Shown in pieces: positions 28,664-38,287 of a stretch of 64,000 nt of DNA. Source of the DNA: Archangium violaceum (GTDB lineage Bacteria > Myxococcota > Myxococcia > Myxococcales > Myxococcaceae). Location of the stretch: positions 8,807,501-8,871,500 of the forward strand of contig NZ_CP069338.1 in assembly GCF_016859125.1 (NCBI RefSeq). Reading direction: 5' to 3'. Positions within the stretch are counted from its first letter, which is position 1. Each line of letters opens with the position of its first letter. Both the position numbers and the translations under genes were made by a program. The notes beneath the pieces are model-generated. The model was not told the origin of the DNA. It searched no databases and saw only the letters and a list, made by a program, of their open reading frames with translations.

Positions 28664-29233
28664 ATGAGTCGGATTGGAAAGCTTCCGGTCAAGCTGGCGG
28701 ACAAGACGAAGGCCACTGTGTCGGGCCGCCAGGTCAGTTTCGAGGGCCCCAAGGGCAAGATGGTCGTTCAGCTTCCCGCCAAGGGCGTGAAGGTGACGGT
28801 CGCGGGCAACGAGGTCCGGGTGGAGCGCGAAGATGAGTCGCGTGAGGCCCGTAGCCTGCATGGTCTGACCCGTACGCTGCTGGCCAACGCGGCCAAGGGC
28901 GTGTCGACGGGCTTCGAGCGTCGCCTGGACATCCGCGGCGTCGGTTTCCGCGCCGAGGTGAAGGGCAAGACGATCAACCTCACGCTGGGTTACTCGCACC
29001 CGGTGGTGTTCGACCTGCCCGAGGGCGTGACGGCCGAGGTGGACAAGGCCGCGCGCACCGAGGATGGTCTGCCCACCCTGGGTCTCACCCTGCGCTCGGC
29101 GGACAAGGAGGCCCTCGGGGCCGCCGCCGTGAAGATCCGCGCGCTGCGCCCGCCCGAGCCGTACAAGGGGAAGGGCATCAAGTACGCCACCGAGAAGATC
29201 CGCCGTAAGGAAGGCAAGACCGGTACGGCCTAG
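28664..29233 (+). CDS. rplF: 50S ribosomal protein L6
   Basis: The 189-residue product MSRIGKLPVKLADKTKATVS has the two L6 repeats and the C-terminal PEPYKGKGIKYATEKIRRKEGK. ATG 28664 is preceded by ACGAGGGAATC. It sits near the sarcin-ricin loop and factor-binding site. Confidence 0.98.
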   Translation: MSRIGKLPVKLADKTKATVSGRQVSFEGPKGKMVVQLPAKGVKVTVAGNEVRVEREDESREARSLHGLTRTLLANAAKGVSTGFERRLDIRGVGFRAEVKGKTINLTLGYSHPVVFDLPEGVTAEVDKAARTEDGLPTLGLTLRSADKEALGAAAVKIRALRPPEPYKGKGIKYATEKIRRKEGKTGTA

Positions 29234-29252
29234 TCGGAGTGAACACCCAACC

Positions 29253-29311
29253 GCGCGACTCCTGGAGGGGTCGCGCAATCATCCGGCGGTGGAAGTCCCC
29301 ATCACCGCCGG
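29253..29311 (+). other. Two tandem hairpins in the rplF-rplR gap
   Basis: GCGCGAC (29253-29259) pairs with GTCGCGC (29270-29276). CCGGCGGTG (29283-29291) pairs perfectly with CACCGCCGG (29303-29311). The second ends 18 bases before the rplR ATG and could influence its translation. Confidence 0.45.
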
Positions 29312-29329
29312 ACGGAGAAGGAATCATCC

Positions 29330-29686
29330 ATGTCGAACAAGCTCGATCCGCGCCTCAAGAGGAAGGACCGCATCCGCAAGAAGATCTCGGGTACCACCGA
29401 GCGTCCGCGGCTCACGGTCTACAAGAGCCTCAAGCACATCTACGCCCAGGTGGTGGACGACACCACGGGCCGCACCCTGGCCTACGCCTCGTCGCTCTCC
29501 AAGGAGCTCAAGGGCAACACCGAGGGCGACAAGAAGGCCGAGGCCAAGCGCGTGGGCTCGCTCATCGCGGAGAAGTGCAAGGCGGCCAACGTCGTGGCGG
29601 TGGTGTTCGACCGCAACGGCTTCCCCTACCATGGTCGGATCGCCGCCGTGGCTGATGCCGCGCGCGAGGCCGGGCTCAAGTTCTAG
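29330..29686 (+). CDS. rplR: 50S ribosomal protein L18
   Basis: The 118-residue product has [35 protein letters not shown] and the C-terminal [24 protein letters not shown]. It binds 5S rRNA. AGAAGGAATC supplies the ribosome-binding site. Confidence 0.98.
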   Translation: MSNKLDPRLKRKDRIRKKISGTTERPRLTVYKSLKHIYAQVVDDTTGRTLAYASSLSKELKGNTEGDKKAEAKRVGSLIAEKCKAANVVAVVFDRNGFPYHGRIAAVADAAREAGLKF

Positions 29687-29713
29687 CAACCTTTCGAATA
29701 AGGAAGTTCCCAA

Positions 29714-30232
29714 GTGGCAACTCCGATCAATCCAAACGATCTCGACCTCACCGACCGCGTGGTGAACATCAACCGTGTCGCCAAGGTGGTGAAGGGCGGC
29801 CGGCGGTTCTCGTTCGCCGCGCTGGTGGTGGTGGGCGACGGCGCCGGCCACGTTGGCGTGGGGCTGGGCAAGGCCAACGAGGTTCCCGAGGCCATCCGCA
29901 AGGGCGGCGAGAACGCCAAGAAGAACCTGTTCCGCGTCCCGTTGCAGGGTCACACCATCCCCCACGAGGTGCTCGGTCACTTCGGCGCGGGCTGGGTGCT
30001 CCTGAAGCCGGCCGGTGAGGGTACGGGCGTCATCGCCGGTGGCGCGGTGCGCGCGGTCCTCGAGGCGGCGGGCATCCGCAACATCCTGACCAAGAGCCAG
30101 GGCTCGCGGAACCCCCACAACGTGCTCAAGGCCACCATGGCGGGTCTGAAGAACCTCCGTTCGCCGGAGCAGGTGTCGCGCCTGCGCGGCAAGGACGTGG
30201 GTCCGCAGAAGTCCGAGGAGGCGAGGGGTTAA
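29714..30232 (+). CDS. rpsE: 30S ribosomal protein S5
   Basis: The 172-residue product starts at GTG. It has the N-terminal double-stranded RNA-binding fold ([35 protein letters not shown]) and the C-terminal domain. It takes part in decoding fidelity and mRNA entry. AAGGAAGTTCCCAA precedes the start. Confidence 0.98.
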   Translation: MATPINPNDLDLTDRVVNINRVAKVVKGGRRFSFAALVVVGDGAGHVGVGLGKANEVPEAIRKGGENAKKNLFRVPLQGHTIPHEVLGHFGAGWVLLKPAGEGTGVIAGGAVRAVLEAAGIRNILTKSQGSRNPHNVLKATMAGLKNLRSPEQVSRLRGKDVGPQKSEEARG

Positions 30233-30234
30233 TC

Positions 30235-30489
30235 ATGGCCATCAAGGTCAAGCTGACGAAGAGCTTCGCGGGTTCGTCCGTGGACCAGCTCGCGACGATC
30301 GATAGCCTCGGACTGAAGAAGTTCGGCGATGAGCGTCTCCTGAAGGACACGCCGGCCATCCGCGGCATGGTGAACAAGGTCCGTCACCTGGTGACGGCCG
30401 AGACGGTGCAGGGCGAGGCCCCCAAGGCCACCCGTCGCAAGCCTCGGAAGATCCGGGTCCGGGACGCCGCGCGCGCCCGCAAGGCCTAG
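30235..30489 (+). CDS. rpmD: 50S ribosomal protein L30
   Basis: The 84-residue product begins with the short L30 fold (KVKLTKSFAGSSVDQLATID, LGLKKFGDERLLKDTPAIRGMVNKVRHLV). A basic C-terminal tail rich in Arg, Lys and Ala makes it longer than the usual 58-60 residues. It lies two bases after rpsE. Confidence 0.95.
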   Translation: MAIKVKLTKSFAGSSVDQLATIDSLGLKKFGDERLLKDTPAIRGMVNKVRHLVTAETVQGEAPKATRRKPRKIRVRDAARARKA

Positions 30490-30507
30490 TGCGAGAGGGT
30501 TCAGACA

Positions 30508-31023
30508 ATGACTACGCTCAACAAGCTGAAGCGCCCCGAGGGCTCGTGGCACCGCAAGAAGCGGGTGGGCCGCGGCCAGGGTAGCGGCCTGGGCAAGACG
30601 GCCGGCCGCGGTGGCAAGGGCCAGAAGGCTCGCACGGGTAACATGCGGTTCGAGGGCTTCGAGGGTGGCCAGAGCCCGCTGCAGCGTCGCCTGCCGAAGT
30701 TCGGCTTCATCTCCCCCAACCGCACCGAGTACGCGGTGGTGAACCTGGCGGACCTCGAGGGGTTCGACGCGGGCGCCACGGTGGACGTGGAGTCGCTGGA
30801 GGCCCGGGGTCTGGTGAAGGGTCGCTACGACGGCATCAAGGTGCTCGGCAACGGCGCGCTCACCAAGAAGCTGACCGTTCGGGTGAACAAGGCCTCGGCC
30901 GCCGCTCGTGAGGCCATCGAGAAGGCGGGCGGTTCCGTGGAGGAGCTCCCCCTGGTGGCCCACAAGCCCGAGTCCGCCGCGAAGGCGCACGCCGGTAAGG
31001 GCGTGAAGCAGGCCCGGTCGTGA
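30508..31023 (+). CDS. rplO: 50S ribosomal protein L15
   Basis: The 171-residue product has the Gly/Arg-rich L15 N-terminus ([26 protein letters not shown]) and [20 protein letters not shown]-terminal extension ([22 protein letters not shown]) goes beyond the common length. It is a late 50S assembly protein. Confidence 0.97.
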   Translation: MTTLNKLKRPEGSWHRKKRVGRGQGSGLGKTAGRGGKGQKARTGNMRFEGFEGGQSPLQRRLPKFGFISPNRTEYAVVNLADLEGFDAGATVDVESLEARGLVKGRYDGIKVLGNGALTKKLTVRVNKASAAAREAIEKAGGSVEELPLVAHKPESAAKAHAGKGVKQARS

Positions 31024-31029
31024 GGGTAG

Positions 31030-31063
31030 GGCGCGTCACACTCCTAGTGGTGCGCGCCTTTCT
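31030..31063 (+). terminator. Terminator-like hairpin after rplO
   Basis: GGCGCG (31030-31035) pairs with CGCGCC (31053-31058), with partial pairing inside, followed by TTTCT. It may attenuate transcription between the spc ribosomal genes and secY. Confidence 0.4.
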
Positions 31064-31078
31064 ATCCGTGTAGCATTC

Positions 31079-31110
31079 AGCGCCCCTTTCCGAATTCGGA
31101 CAGGGGCGCT
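31079..31110 (+). promoter_or_regulatory. Nested palindrome upstream of secY
   Basis: AGCGCCCCT (31079-31087) pairs perfectly with AGGGGCGCT (31102-31110). The loop contains the 12-base perfect palindrome TCCGAATTCGGA (31089-31100). It could be an RNA structure in the secY leader or a protein-binding site; 39 bases separate it from the secY start. Confidence 0.45.
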
Positions 31111-31149
31111 GCTGTTCTCGCAGAAACCTTTTTGGGGGATGGATCCCAC

Positions 31150-32496
31150 GTGGCTCTGAACGCCTTCGCCAACGTCTTCCGCATCGCGGAGCTGCGCAGC
31201 CGGCTCATCTATACGCTGATGCTGCTCGCGGTGTACCGCATCGGAATCTTCATCAATACGCCTGGCGTGGACCGGGCTGCGATGAACGCGTTCATGGACG
31301 CCCAGCGCCAGTCGGGCGGCCTGTTCTCGCTCTTCAACCTCTTCTCCGGCGGCGCCCTGGACCAGATGTCCATCTTCGGTCTGGGCATCATGCCGTACGT
31401 ATCCGCCTCCATCATCATCCAGCTCCTGGCGGTGGTGGTGCCCAGCCTCGAGCGGCTGCAGAAGGAAGGGGCCGGCGGCCGGCAGAAAATCAACCAGTAC
31501 ACCCGCTATGGCACCATCGCCCTGTCCATCGTGCAGGGCATTGGTATCTCGCGCTGGCTGGCCTCGCTGGGCCGCACGGACGCGGGCCAGGCCGGGTTCA
31601 ACCAGGTGGTCGTTCCCAACGACAACGCCTGGTTCACCTTCATGACCGTCATCAGCCTGACGGCGGGCACCGCGTTCATCATGTGGTTGGGTGAGCGCAT
31701 CACCGAGCGCGGCATCGGCAACGGCATCTCCCTCATCATCTTCGCGGGCATCGTGTCCGGCCTGCTGCCCAGCGGCAAGTCGCTGCTCGATATGGTCCAG
31801 CAGGAGATCATCAGCATGGCGGCCGTGGCGGCCCTGCTGGCGTTCATGGTCCTCGTCGTCGGCGTGGTGGTCTACGTCGAGCGCGGTATGCGACGCATCC
31901 CGGTGCAGTACGCCAAGCGCATGGCGGGGCGGCGCATGTTCGCGGGCCAGGCCACCTACTTCCCGATGAAGGTGAATACCTCGGGCGTGATTCCGCCGAT
32001 CTTCGCCGGCGCGCTGCTGTCCTTCCCGGCCACGCTGGGCACCTGGTTCCCGTTCCTGCAGGGCGTGCAGCGCAGCATCGAGTCCAGCCCCTGGGTCTAC
32101 AACGGCATCTTCGTGCTGTTGATCGTCTTCTTCTCGTACTTCTACACGGCGCTGACCTTCCGGCCGGACGACGTGGCGGACAACATCAAGAAGCAGGGCG
32201 GCTACATCCCGGGCATCCGTCCGGGTCGTCAAACGGCGGACTTCATCGAGGGCGTGCTCAACCGCATCACCTTCGGCGGGGCGCTCTACCTGGCCGCCAT
32301 CTGCGTGATTCCGTCCATCATCACGAACATGCTGGGCGTCCGCTTCACGTTCGGTGGTACGGCGCTGCTGATCGTCGTGGGCGTGGCGCTGGATACGGTG
32401 CAGCAGATCGAGGGCCACCTCATCAGCCGCAACTACGAGGGCTTCGCCGGTCCTCGCGGTCCTCGCATCCGCGGCCGGGTTCGCGTGGCTGCCTAG
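31150..32496 (+). CDS. secY: Protein translocase subunit SecY
   Basis: The 448-residue membrane protein has ten hydrophobic segments and the SecY signatures: plug region (GGALDQMSIFGLGIMPYVSASI), GERITERGIGNGISLIIFAGIV, and the cytoplasmic loops with PVQYAKRM and YIPGIRPG. It forms the SecYEG channel. GTG 31150 (MALNAFANVFRI) is preferred, with GGGGGATGG upstream; the TTG at 31132 would add a poorly conserved extension. Confidence 0.96.
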   Translation: MALNAFANVFRIAELRSRLIYTLMLLAVYRIGIFINTPGVDRAAMNAFMDAQRQSGGLFSLFNLFSGGALDQMSIFGLGIMPYVSASIIIQLLAVVVPSLERLQKEGAGGRQKINQYTRYGTIALSIVQGIGISRWLASLGRTDAGQAGFNQVVVPNDNAWFTFMTVISLTAGTAFIMWLGERITERGIGNGISLIIFAGIVSGLLPSGKSLLDMVQQEIISMAAVAALLAFMVLVVGVVVYVERGMRRIPVQYAKRMAGRRMFAGQATYFPMKVNTSGVIPPIFAGALLSFPATLGTWFPFLQGVQRSIESSPWVYNGIFVLLIVFFSYFYTALTFRPDDVADNIKKQGGYIPGIRPGRQTADFIEGVLNRITFGGALYLAAICVIPSIITNMLGVRFTFGGTALLIVVGVALDTVQQIEGHLISRNYEGFAGPRGPRIRGRVRVAA

Positions 32497-32515
32497 TCGA
32501 GCCAGCTGTCTACCT

Positions 32516-32549
32516 GGCGCTCCTCCCCCTCACCCCGGGGAGGGGCGCC
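32516..32549 (+). terminator. Strong hairpin between secY and adk
   Basis: GGCGCTCCTCCCC (32516-32528) pairs over 13 bp (one G-U) with GGGGAGGGGCGCC (32537-32549). It contains the CTCACCCC-type repeat sequence. There is no T-run, so partial termination or mRNA processing is possible. Confidence 0.45.
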
Positions 32550-32634
32550 TCGTCGTTCCAGGGGTGTGTGAGCAGTGGGAAAGAGGCTCGCTTTAGCCCT
32601 CCCGCGCTCCTTCCTGACGAGCTAAGAGGAACCT

Positions 32635-33282
32635 ATGAACCTCATCCTGTTTGGCCCGCCGTTCGCGGGGAAGGGGACCCAGGCGAAGAATCTGTACGCG
32701 GATTTCAAGATTCCGCAGATCTCCACGGGTGACATCCTCCGCAAGGCGGTTCGTGAGGGCACGGAGATGGGCAAGCTGGCCGGGCCGCTGATGGCCGCTG
32801 GCGCCTACGTGCCGGACGAGATCGTCATCGGTATCGTGGAGGAGCGCCTCAAGGAGCCGGACTGCGTCAATGGCTTCGTGCTGGATGGCTTCCCGCGAAC
32901 TCCTCCCCAGGCCGAGGCCCTCGAGCGCATGCTCGCCAGGCTGGGCAAGAAGCTGGATGCCGTGGTGTCGCTCGAGGTGCCGACCGAAAAGCTCATCGAG
33001 CGCGGCTCGGGTCGGCGCTCGTGCCCCACGTGTGGCGCCGTCTATCATGTCTACCAGAACCCTCCGAAGCGGGCCGGCTTCTGTGACAAGGACGACACCA
33101 GCCTCTCCCAGCGCGAGGACGACAAGGCCGAGGTCATCGAGAAGCGTCTGAAGAAGTACGAGACGGAGACCGCTTCCCTCAAGCAGTTCTACGCGCAACG
33201 GGGACTGCTCAAGAGCATCGACGGAGTGGGATCCCCCGAAGGCATCTACGAGGACATCAAGAAGGCGCTGGGTAAGGCCTGA
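32635..33282 (+). CDS. adk: Adenylate kinase
   Basis: The 215-residue long-form enzyme catalyses ATP + AMP to 2 ADP. The P-loop reads GPPFAGKGT, with Phe replacing the usual Gly after PP. STGDILR, GFVLDGFPRTPPQAE and a LID with CPTC...CDKD are present; the LID probably binds zinc through three Cys and one Asp. GAGGAACCT precedes ATG 32635. It lies between secY and map as in many bacteria. Confidence 0.96.
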   Translation: MNLILFGPPFAGKGTQAKNLYADFKIPQISTGDILRKAVREGTEMGKLAGPLMAAGAYVPDEIVIGIVEERLKEPDCVNGFVLDGFPRTPPQAEALERMLARLGKKLDAVVSLEVPTEKLIERGSGRRSCPTCGAVYHVYQNPPKRAGFCDKDDTSLSQREDDKAEVIEKRLKKYETETASLKQFYAQRGLLKSIDGVGSPEGIYEDIKKALGKA

Positions 33283-33283
33283 T

Positions 33284-33300
33284 CGCCCGCGAAGCGGGCG
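33284..33300 (+). terminator. Hairpin directly after adk stop
   Basis: CGCCCGC (33284-33290) and GCGGGCG (33294-33300) pair perfectly around GAA. It begins two bases after the adk stop and has no T-run; partial termination or 3'-end protection is plausible. Confidence 0.4.
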
Positions 33301-33369
33301 GACGGCCAGGGGCAGGGTTCTTGGAGTGAGAGTCCTCCCCCCAGCGGTTCAAGCAATGGCGAGGCAGGG

Positions 33370-34134
33370 ATGAGCCAGGTCGAGATCAAGAGCCAGGAAG
33401 AGATCGCCCTCATGCGTGAAGCTGGGCGCATCGTGAGCGAGATCCTGGACGAGCTCGAGAAGGCGGTGGCTCCAGGTGTCACCACCTGGGACCTGGATGC
33501 CCTGGCCGAGAGGCTCATCTACAAGAAGGGCGCCCGGCCCGCCTTCAAGGGCTACCGCGGTTTCCCTGCCTGCCTGTGTGCCTCCGTCAACCACGAGGTC
33601 GTGCACGGCATCCCCTCCAAGAGGCGCAAGCTGCAGGAGGGGGACCTGATGAAGCTGGATTTCGGGGTGGTGTACCGCGGCTTCTTCGGGGACTCGGCCC
33701 GCACGGTGCCGGTCGGCAAGGTGAGCCGCGAGGCCCAGGCGTTGCTGGACGCCACCCGGGAGTCCCTCAACAAGGGCATCCAGGCCATGGTGCCCGGCAA
33801 CCGCATCGGCGACATCGGTCACGCGGTGCAGAGCCACGTGGAGGCCCGGGGCTTCTCCGTGGTGCGCGACTTCACCGGCCACGGAATCGGCCGGCACCTC
33901 CACGAGAAGCCAGAGGTGCCCAACTACGGCCAGCGGGGCAGCGGGATGAAGCTTCGTCCGGGAATGGTCCTCGCGATCGAGCCCATGGTGAACCAGGGCA
34001 CTTATGAGGTGGAGTTGCTCGACGATGACTGGACAGCCGTCACTCTCGACAACAAGCTTTCTGCTCACTTCGAGCACACGGTGCTCATCACCGAAGGGGG
34101 GCCGGAAGTCCTCACCCGGCGCCGGGCCGGGTAG
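33370..34134 (+). CDS. map: Methionine aminopeptidase, type I
   Basis: The 254-residue enzyme removes initiator Met from nascent proteins. The metal ligands are recognisable in order: Asp in LDFGVVYRGFFGDSAR (two Asp), His in FTGHGIGR, Glu in LAIEPM and Glu in FEHTVLI. CASVNHEVVHGIP carries the substrate-binding His. Length is typical for type Ia. It ends before a 137-base gap preceding infA. Confidence 0.97.
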   Translation: MSQVEIKSQEEIALMREAGRIVSEILDELEKAVAPGVTTWDLDALAERLIYKKGARPAFKGYRGFPACLCASVNHEVVHGIPSKRRKLQEGDLMKLDFGVVYRGFFGDSARTVPVGKVSREAQALLDATRESLNKGIQAMVPGNRIGDIGHAVQSHVEARGFSVVRDFTGHGIGRHLHEKPEVPNYGQRGSGMKLRPGMVLAIEPMVNQGTYEVELLDDDWTAVTLDNKLSAHFEHTVLITEGGPEVLTRRRAG

Positions 34135-34271
34135 GTGGGCGGAATACCAGGTAGTACAGAGGGGTTCGTAGAAATTCGGGTTTACAGCGCGAGGATGCTT
34201 GCCACTTCTGGACCAAAGTGTTATCCCGCCGCGCTTCCAGAGTTCCGGTGGTCCGCGAGAGGGTTATCTGA

Positions 34272-34490
34272 TTGCCGAAGGATGATTCCATCGAAGTCGA
34301 GGGGACCGTGATGGAGCCCCTCCCGAACGCGATGTTCCGCGTGGTGCTGGACAATGGCCACAAGGTGCTCGCGCATATCTCGGGCAAGATGCGGATGCAC
34401 TTCATCCGAATCCTCCCGGGCGACAAGGTCAAGGTCGAGCTGTCCCCGTACGACCTGTCCCGGGGACGCATCACCTACCGGGCGAAGTAG
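34272..34490 (+). CDS. infA: Translation initiation factor IF-1
   Basis: The 72-residue OB-fold product has [45 protein letters not shown] and [15 protein letters not shown]. The start codon is TTG, giving exactly the canonical IF-1 length; no ATG or GTG fits. A possible weak promoter (TTGCCA near 34199) lies in the 137-base gap upstream. IF-1 blocks the A site during initiation. Confidence 0.97.
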   Translation: MPKDDSIEVEGTVMEPLPNAMFRVVLDNGHKVLAHISGKMRMHFIRILPGDKVKVELSPYDLSRGRITYRAK

Positions 34491-34492
34491 AA

Positions 34493-34543
34493 AGGGCCTG
34501 GTTCCGCGGAATGGCGGACCGGCCCTCGAGGCTTTTCTTTTCT
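34493..34543 (+). terminator. Intrinsic terminator or attenuator between infA and rpmJ
   Basis: AGGGCC (34493-34498) with GGCCCT (34521-34526), and GGTTCCGC with GCGGACC inside, form a bulged GC stem followed by a T-rich tract (TTTTCTTTTCT, 34533-34543). This is the only hairpin in the cluster with a good U-tract. Confidence 0.6.
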
Positions 34544-34569
34544 AAAAGCGAAGGAAGGGAAGTACCGCC

Positions 34570-34686
34570 ATGAAGGTTCGGGCGTCCGTCAAGAAGATCT
34601 GCGACAAGTGCAAGGTTGTCCGCCGCAAGGGCATCGTGCGCGTCATCTGCGCCTCCAACCCGCGGCACAAGCAGCGCCAGGGCTAG
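34570..34686 (+). CDS. rpmJ: 50S ribosomal protein L36
   Basis: A 38-codon gene beginning ATG AAG GTT CGG. The product starts [14 protein letters not shown] and ends NPRHKQRQG. It has the zinc-ribbon ligands CDKC, then Cys and His (CASNPRH), so it is the zinc-binding L36 type. GAAGGAAGGGAAGTACCGCC precedes the start. The position between infA and rpsM is the normal one. Confidence 0.97.
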   Translation: MKVRASVKKICDKCKVVRRKGIVRVICASNPRHKQRQG

Positions 34687-34737
34687 GCCTCCAGGGGCCT
34701 TGCTCCAGACCAACTCCACCCAGAAGGAACGACTTAG

Positions 34738-35121
34738 ATGGCTCGTATCGCCGGCATCGACCTCCCGCCCAACAAGCGCGCGGTGATCTCGCTCCAGTAC
34801 ATCTACGGGATCGGCAACAAGTCCGCCCACGACATCATCACGGCTGCGGGGATCGACCTCGCCACCCGGACCAAGGACCTCACCGAGGAGCAGACGCGGA
34901 AGATCCGCGAGATCCTTGAGACCAACTACAAGGTCGAGGGTGACCTCCGTCGCGAGGTGACCATGAACATCAAGCGGCTGATGGACCTGGGTTGCTACCG
35001 GGGTCTGCGTCACCGCAAGGGTCTGCCGGTTCGCGGTCAGCGGACGCACACCAACGCGCGTACCCGCAAGGGTCCCAAGCGCGGCATCGTGCGCGCCAAG
35101 CCGGCGGCGGGCGCTCGCTAG
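34738..35121 (+). CDS. rpsM: 30S ribosomal protein S13
   Basis: The 127-residue product [20 protein letters not shown] has the helix-two-turn-helix ([14 protein letters not shown]) and the C-terminal [25 protein letters not shown], which reaches the P site. It is the first gene of the alpha segment proper. Confidence 0.98.
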   Translation: MARIAGIDLPPNKRAVISLQYIYGIGNKSAHDIITAAGIDLATRTKDLTEEQTRKIREILETNYKVEGDLRREVTMNIKRLMDLGCYRGLRHRKGLPVRGQRTHTNARTRKGPKRGIVRAKPAAGAR

Positions 35122-35189
35122 TTCTTCCACCTGCGCCGGCCCCCTGAGGCGCCGGCGTCGATCACCTACTTCCAGGAGCAACGAGTTCC

Positions 35190-35636
35190 ATGGCTGAAGA
35201 GACCAACGCGCCTGCGGCACCGGCCGCTGCGGCCCCCGCGGCGGGCGACACCGCCGCTACGCGCAAGAAGGGCAAGAAGGGCAAGAAGAACATCCTCAAT
35301 GGCGTGGTCCACATCCAGTCCACGTTCAACAACACCATCATCACGATCACGGACGTGTCCGGGAACGTGATCTCCTGGTCTTCCGCCGGCGCCCGCGGTT
35401 TCCGCGGCAGCCGCAAGTCGACGCCGTTCGCCGCCCAGGTGGCCGCCGGTGACGCCGCGGCGAAGGCCATGGAGCACGGTCTGAAGAACGTGACGGTGCT
35501 GGTGAAGGGCCCGGGCGCGGGTCGTGAGTCCGCCCTCCGCGCGCTCGCCGCCGCCGGCCTGAAGATCGCGCTCATCCGCGACGTGACGCCCATCCCGCAC
35601 AACGGCTGCCGTCAGCCGAAGCGCCGCCGCGTCTAG
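35190..35636 (+). CDS. rpsK: 30S ribosomal protein S11
   Basis: The 148-residue product has the S11 core ([56 protein letters not shown]). An Ala/Pro-rich extension of about 25 residues and a Lys cluster precede it. S11 lies in the 30S platform near the E site. Confidence 0.98.
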   Translation: MAEETNAPAAPAAAAPAAGDTAATRKKGKKGKKNILNGVVHIQSTFNNTIITITDVSGNVISWSSAGARGFRGSRKSTPFAAQVAAGDAAAKAMEHGLKNVTVLVKGPGAGRESALRALAAAGLKIALIRDVTPIPHNGCRQPKRRRV

Positions 35637-35648
35637 TTCCATCCCGGG

Positions 35649-35670
35649 CCGCTCTCCTCGAGGGGAGCGG
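35649..35670 (+). other. Hairpin between rpsK and rpsD
   Basis: CCGCTCTCC (35649-35657) pairs with GGGGAGCGG (35662-35670) around TCGA, with one G-U pair. It is another intercistronic stem without a T-run, 31 bases before the rpsD GTG. Confidence 0.4.
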
Positions 35671-35700
35671 TCCTAGACCATCTTTACACGGAGAAGCATC

Positions 35701-36327
35701 GTGGCCCGTTATACCGCCTCCGCCTGCCGCATCTGCCGGCGTGAGAACCTGAAGATGTACCTGAAGGGTGACCGCTGCTACACGGACAAGTGTGCGATCG
35801 AGCGCCGCCCCTATCCCCCCGGTCAGCACGGCCAGGGCCGCGTGAAGTTCTCCGGCTACGGCGTGCAGCTGCGCGAGAAGCAGAAGGTCAAGCGCATGTA
35901 CGGCCTGCTGGAGAGCCAGTTCCGCGGCTACTATCACCGCGCCTCCGCGGCCAAGGGCAAGACCGGTGAGAACCTCCTGCAGCAGCTGGAGCTCCGCCTG
36001 GACAACGTCGTGTTCCGCATGGGCTTCGCGGACACTCGCGCCGAGGCCCGCCAGCTGGTGCGTCATGGCCACTTCACGGTGAACGGCAAGCGGGTGAACA
36101 TCCCGTCGTTCGCGGTGAAGCCGGGCACCACCATCGAGGTGGCGGAGAAGAGCCGGAAGATCCTCCGCATCTCCGAGGCCCTGGAGACCGTGGATCGCCG
36201 CGGCGTGCCGCAGTGGATCGACCTGGACAAGAAGTCCTTCAAGGCGACGGTGAAGACCGCCCCGAACCGCGAGGACCTGACCATGCCGATCCAGGAGCAG
36301 CTCATCGTCGAGCTCTACTCGAAGTAA
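35701..36327 (+). CDS. rpsD: 30S ribosomal protein S4
   Basis: The 208-residue product starts at GTG. Its N-terminus carries Cys residues in zinc-site spacing (CRICRREN ... RCYTDKC), the C+ form of S4. The S4 RNA-binding domain follows ([37 protein letters not shown]). S4 nucleates 30S assembly and in E. coli autoregulates the alpha operon. ACACGGAGAAGCATC precedes the start. Confidence 0.98.
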   Translation: MARYTASACRICRRENLKMYLKGDRCYTDKCAIERRPYPPGQHGQGRVKFSGYGVQLREKQKVKRMYGLLESQFRGYYHRASAAKGKTGENLLQQLELRLDNVVFRMGFADTRAEARQLVRHGHFTVNGKRVNIPSFAVKPGTTIEVAEKSRKILRISEALETVDRRGVPQWIDLDKKSFKATVKTAPNREDLTMPIQEQLIVELYSK

Positions 36328-36527
36328 TCGGCCTGGCTCGCCCTGCCGGGCGAATCCAACCGCTGGAGCTGTCGTACGCGCCCTGGCCTCACCGCCGGGG
36401 CGTCGTGCTTCTGCCGGCCCCCCATGCAGCCCCGGGCTGGCGTTATTCAAGAAACCCCACGTGCCCATCCTCCCGCCACCCTGGTGGGTAAGTCGGTGGT
36501 GGCGCACGTCACGAGGAGTGGAAGAAC

Positions 36528-37601
<1,074 letters not shown>

Positions 37602-37776
37602 TACGCTCTCGCAGCACCTCCTCCCGCGTGGTGGCATGGCAGCGAGCCACGGGAGAGGAGGGGGGCCTTCACGGGCCCAACACAGCAACGGTGGAACCCG
37701 TGCCGGTTCCATCCTTCCCACCTGGTACCTCGTACGGCCAGAGTGGTGGGCCCCGAAAAGGCCCGGAGTCAGCGCC

Positions 37777-38202
37777 ATGCGTCATAAGGTTGGACAGAGG
37801 AAGCTCCACCGCACCACGAGCCACCGGCTCGCGATGCTCCACAACATGGTCACCTCGCTGCTCGAGCACGAGGCCATCCGCACCACGCTGCCCAAGGCCA
37901 AGGAGGCCCGGGCCCTCGCCGAGCGCATCATCACCCTCGGCAAGCGCGGTGGTCTGGCCAACGTGCGCCTCGCGGAGCGGACGGTTCGCAACCGCGCCAT
38001 CCTCCAGAAGGTGTTCAGCGAGTACAAGGATCGCTACGCCAACCGTCCGGGCGGGTACACCCGCATCGTGCGGCTCGGCTTCCGTCGCGGTGACGGTGCC
38101 GAGATGGCCCTGCTGGAGCTGGTGGATCGTCCCGCCAAGGCCGCTGCCGAGGCTCCCGAGGCTCCCGCCGCTGGCGAGGCCACGGAGACCAAGGCGGAGT
38201 AG
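37777..38202 (+). CDS. rplQ: 50S ribosomal protein L17
   Basis: The 141-residue product begins [21 protein letters not shown] with the conserved [18 protein letters not shown] and [20 protein letters not shown]. An acidic Ala/Glu-rich tail of about 25 residues follows. ATG 37777 is the conserved start; in-frame codons upstream are leader. It is the last gene of the ribosomal supercluster. Confidence 0.97.
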   Translation: MRHKVGQRKLHRTTSHRLAMLHNMVTSLLEHEAIRTTLPKAKEARALAERIITLGKRGGLANVRLAERTVRNRAILQKVFSEYKDRYANRPGGYTRIVRLGFRRGDGAEMALLELVDRPAKAAAEAPEAPAAGEATETKAE

Positions 38203-38228
38203 TCGGCCGTCCGAAGGGTAGTGCACGG

Positions 38229-38257
38229 GAGCGTCCTTCCCCCTGGGAAGGGCGCTC
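38229..38257 (+). terminator. Terminator at the end of the ribosomal supercluster
   Basis: GAGCGTCCTTCCC (38229-38241) pairs over 13 bp (one G-U) with GGGAAGGGCGCTC (38245-38257) around CCT, followed by a weak CTTTCT. It lies between rplQ and a convergent minus-strand gene, so it can serve both directions. Confidence 0.65.
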
Positions 38258-38287
38258 TCGCGCTTTCTGGGGTCTGCTGCGTGGTTC

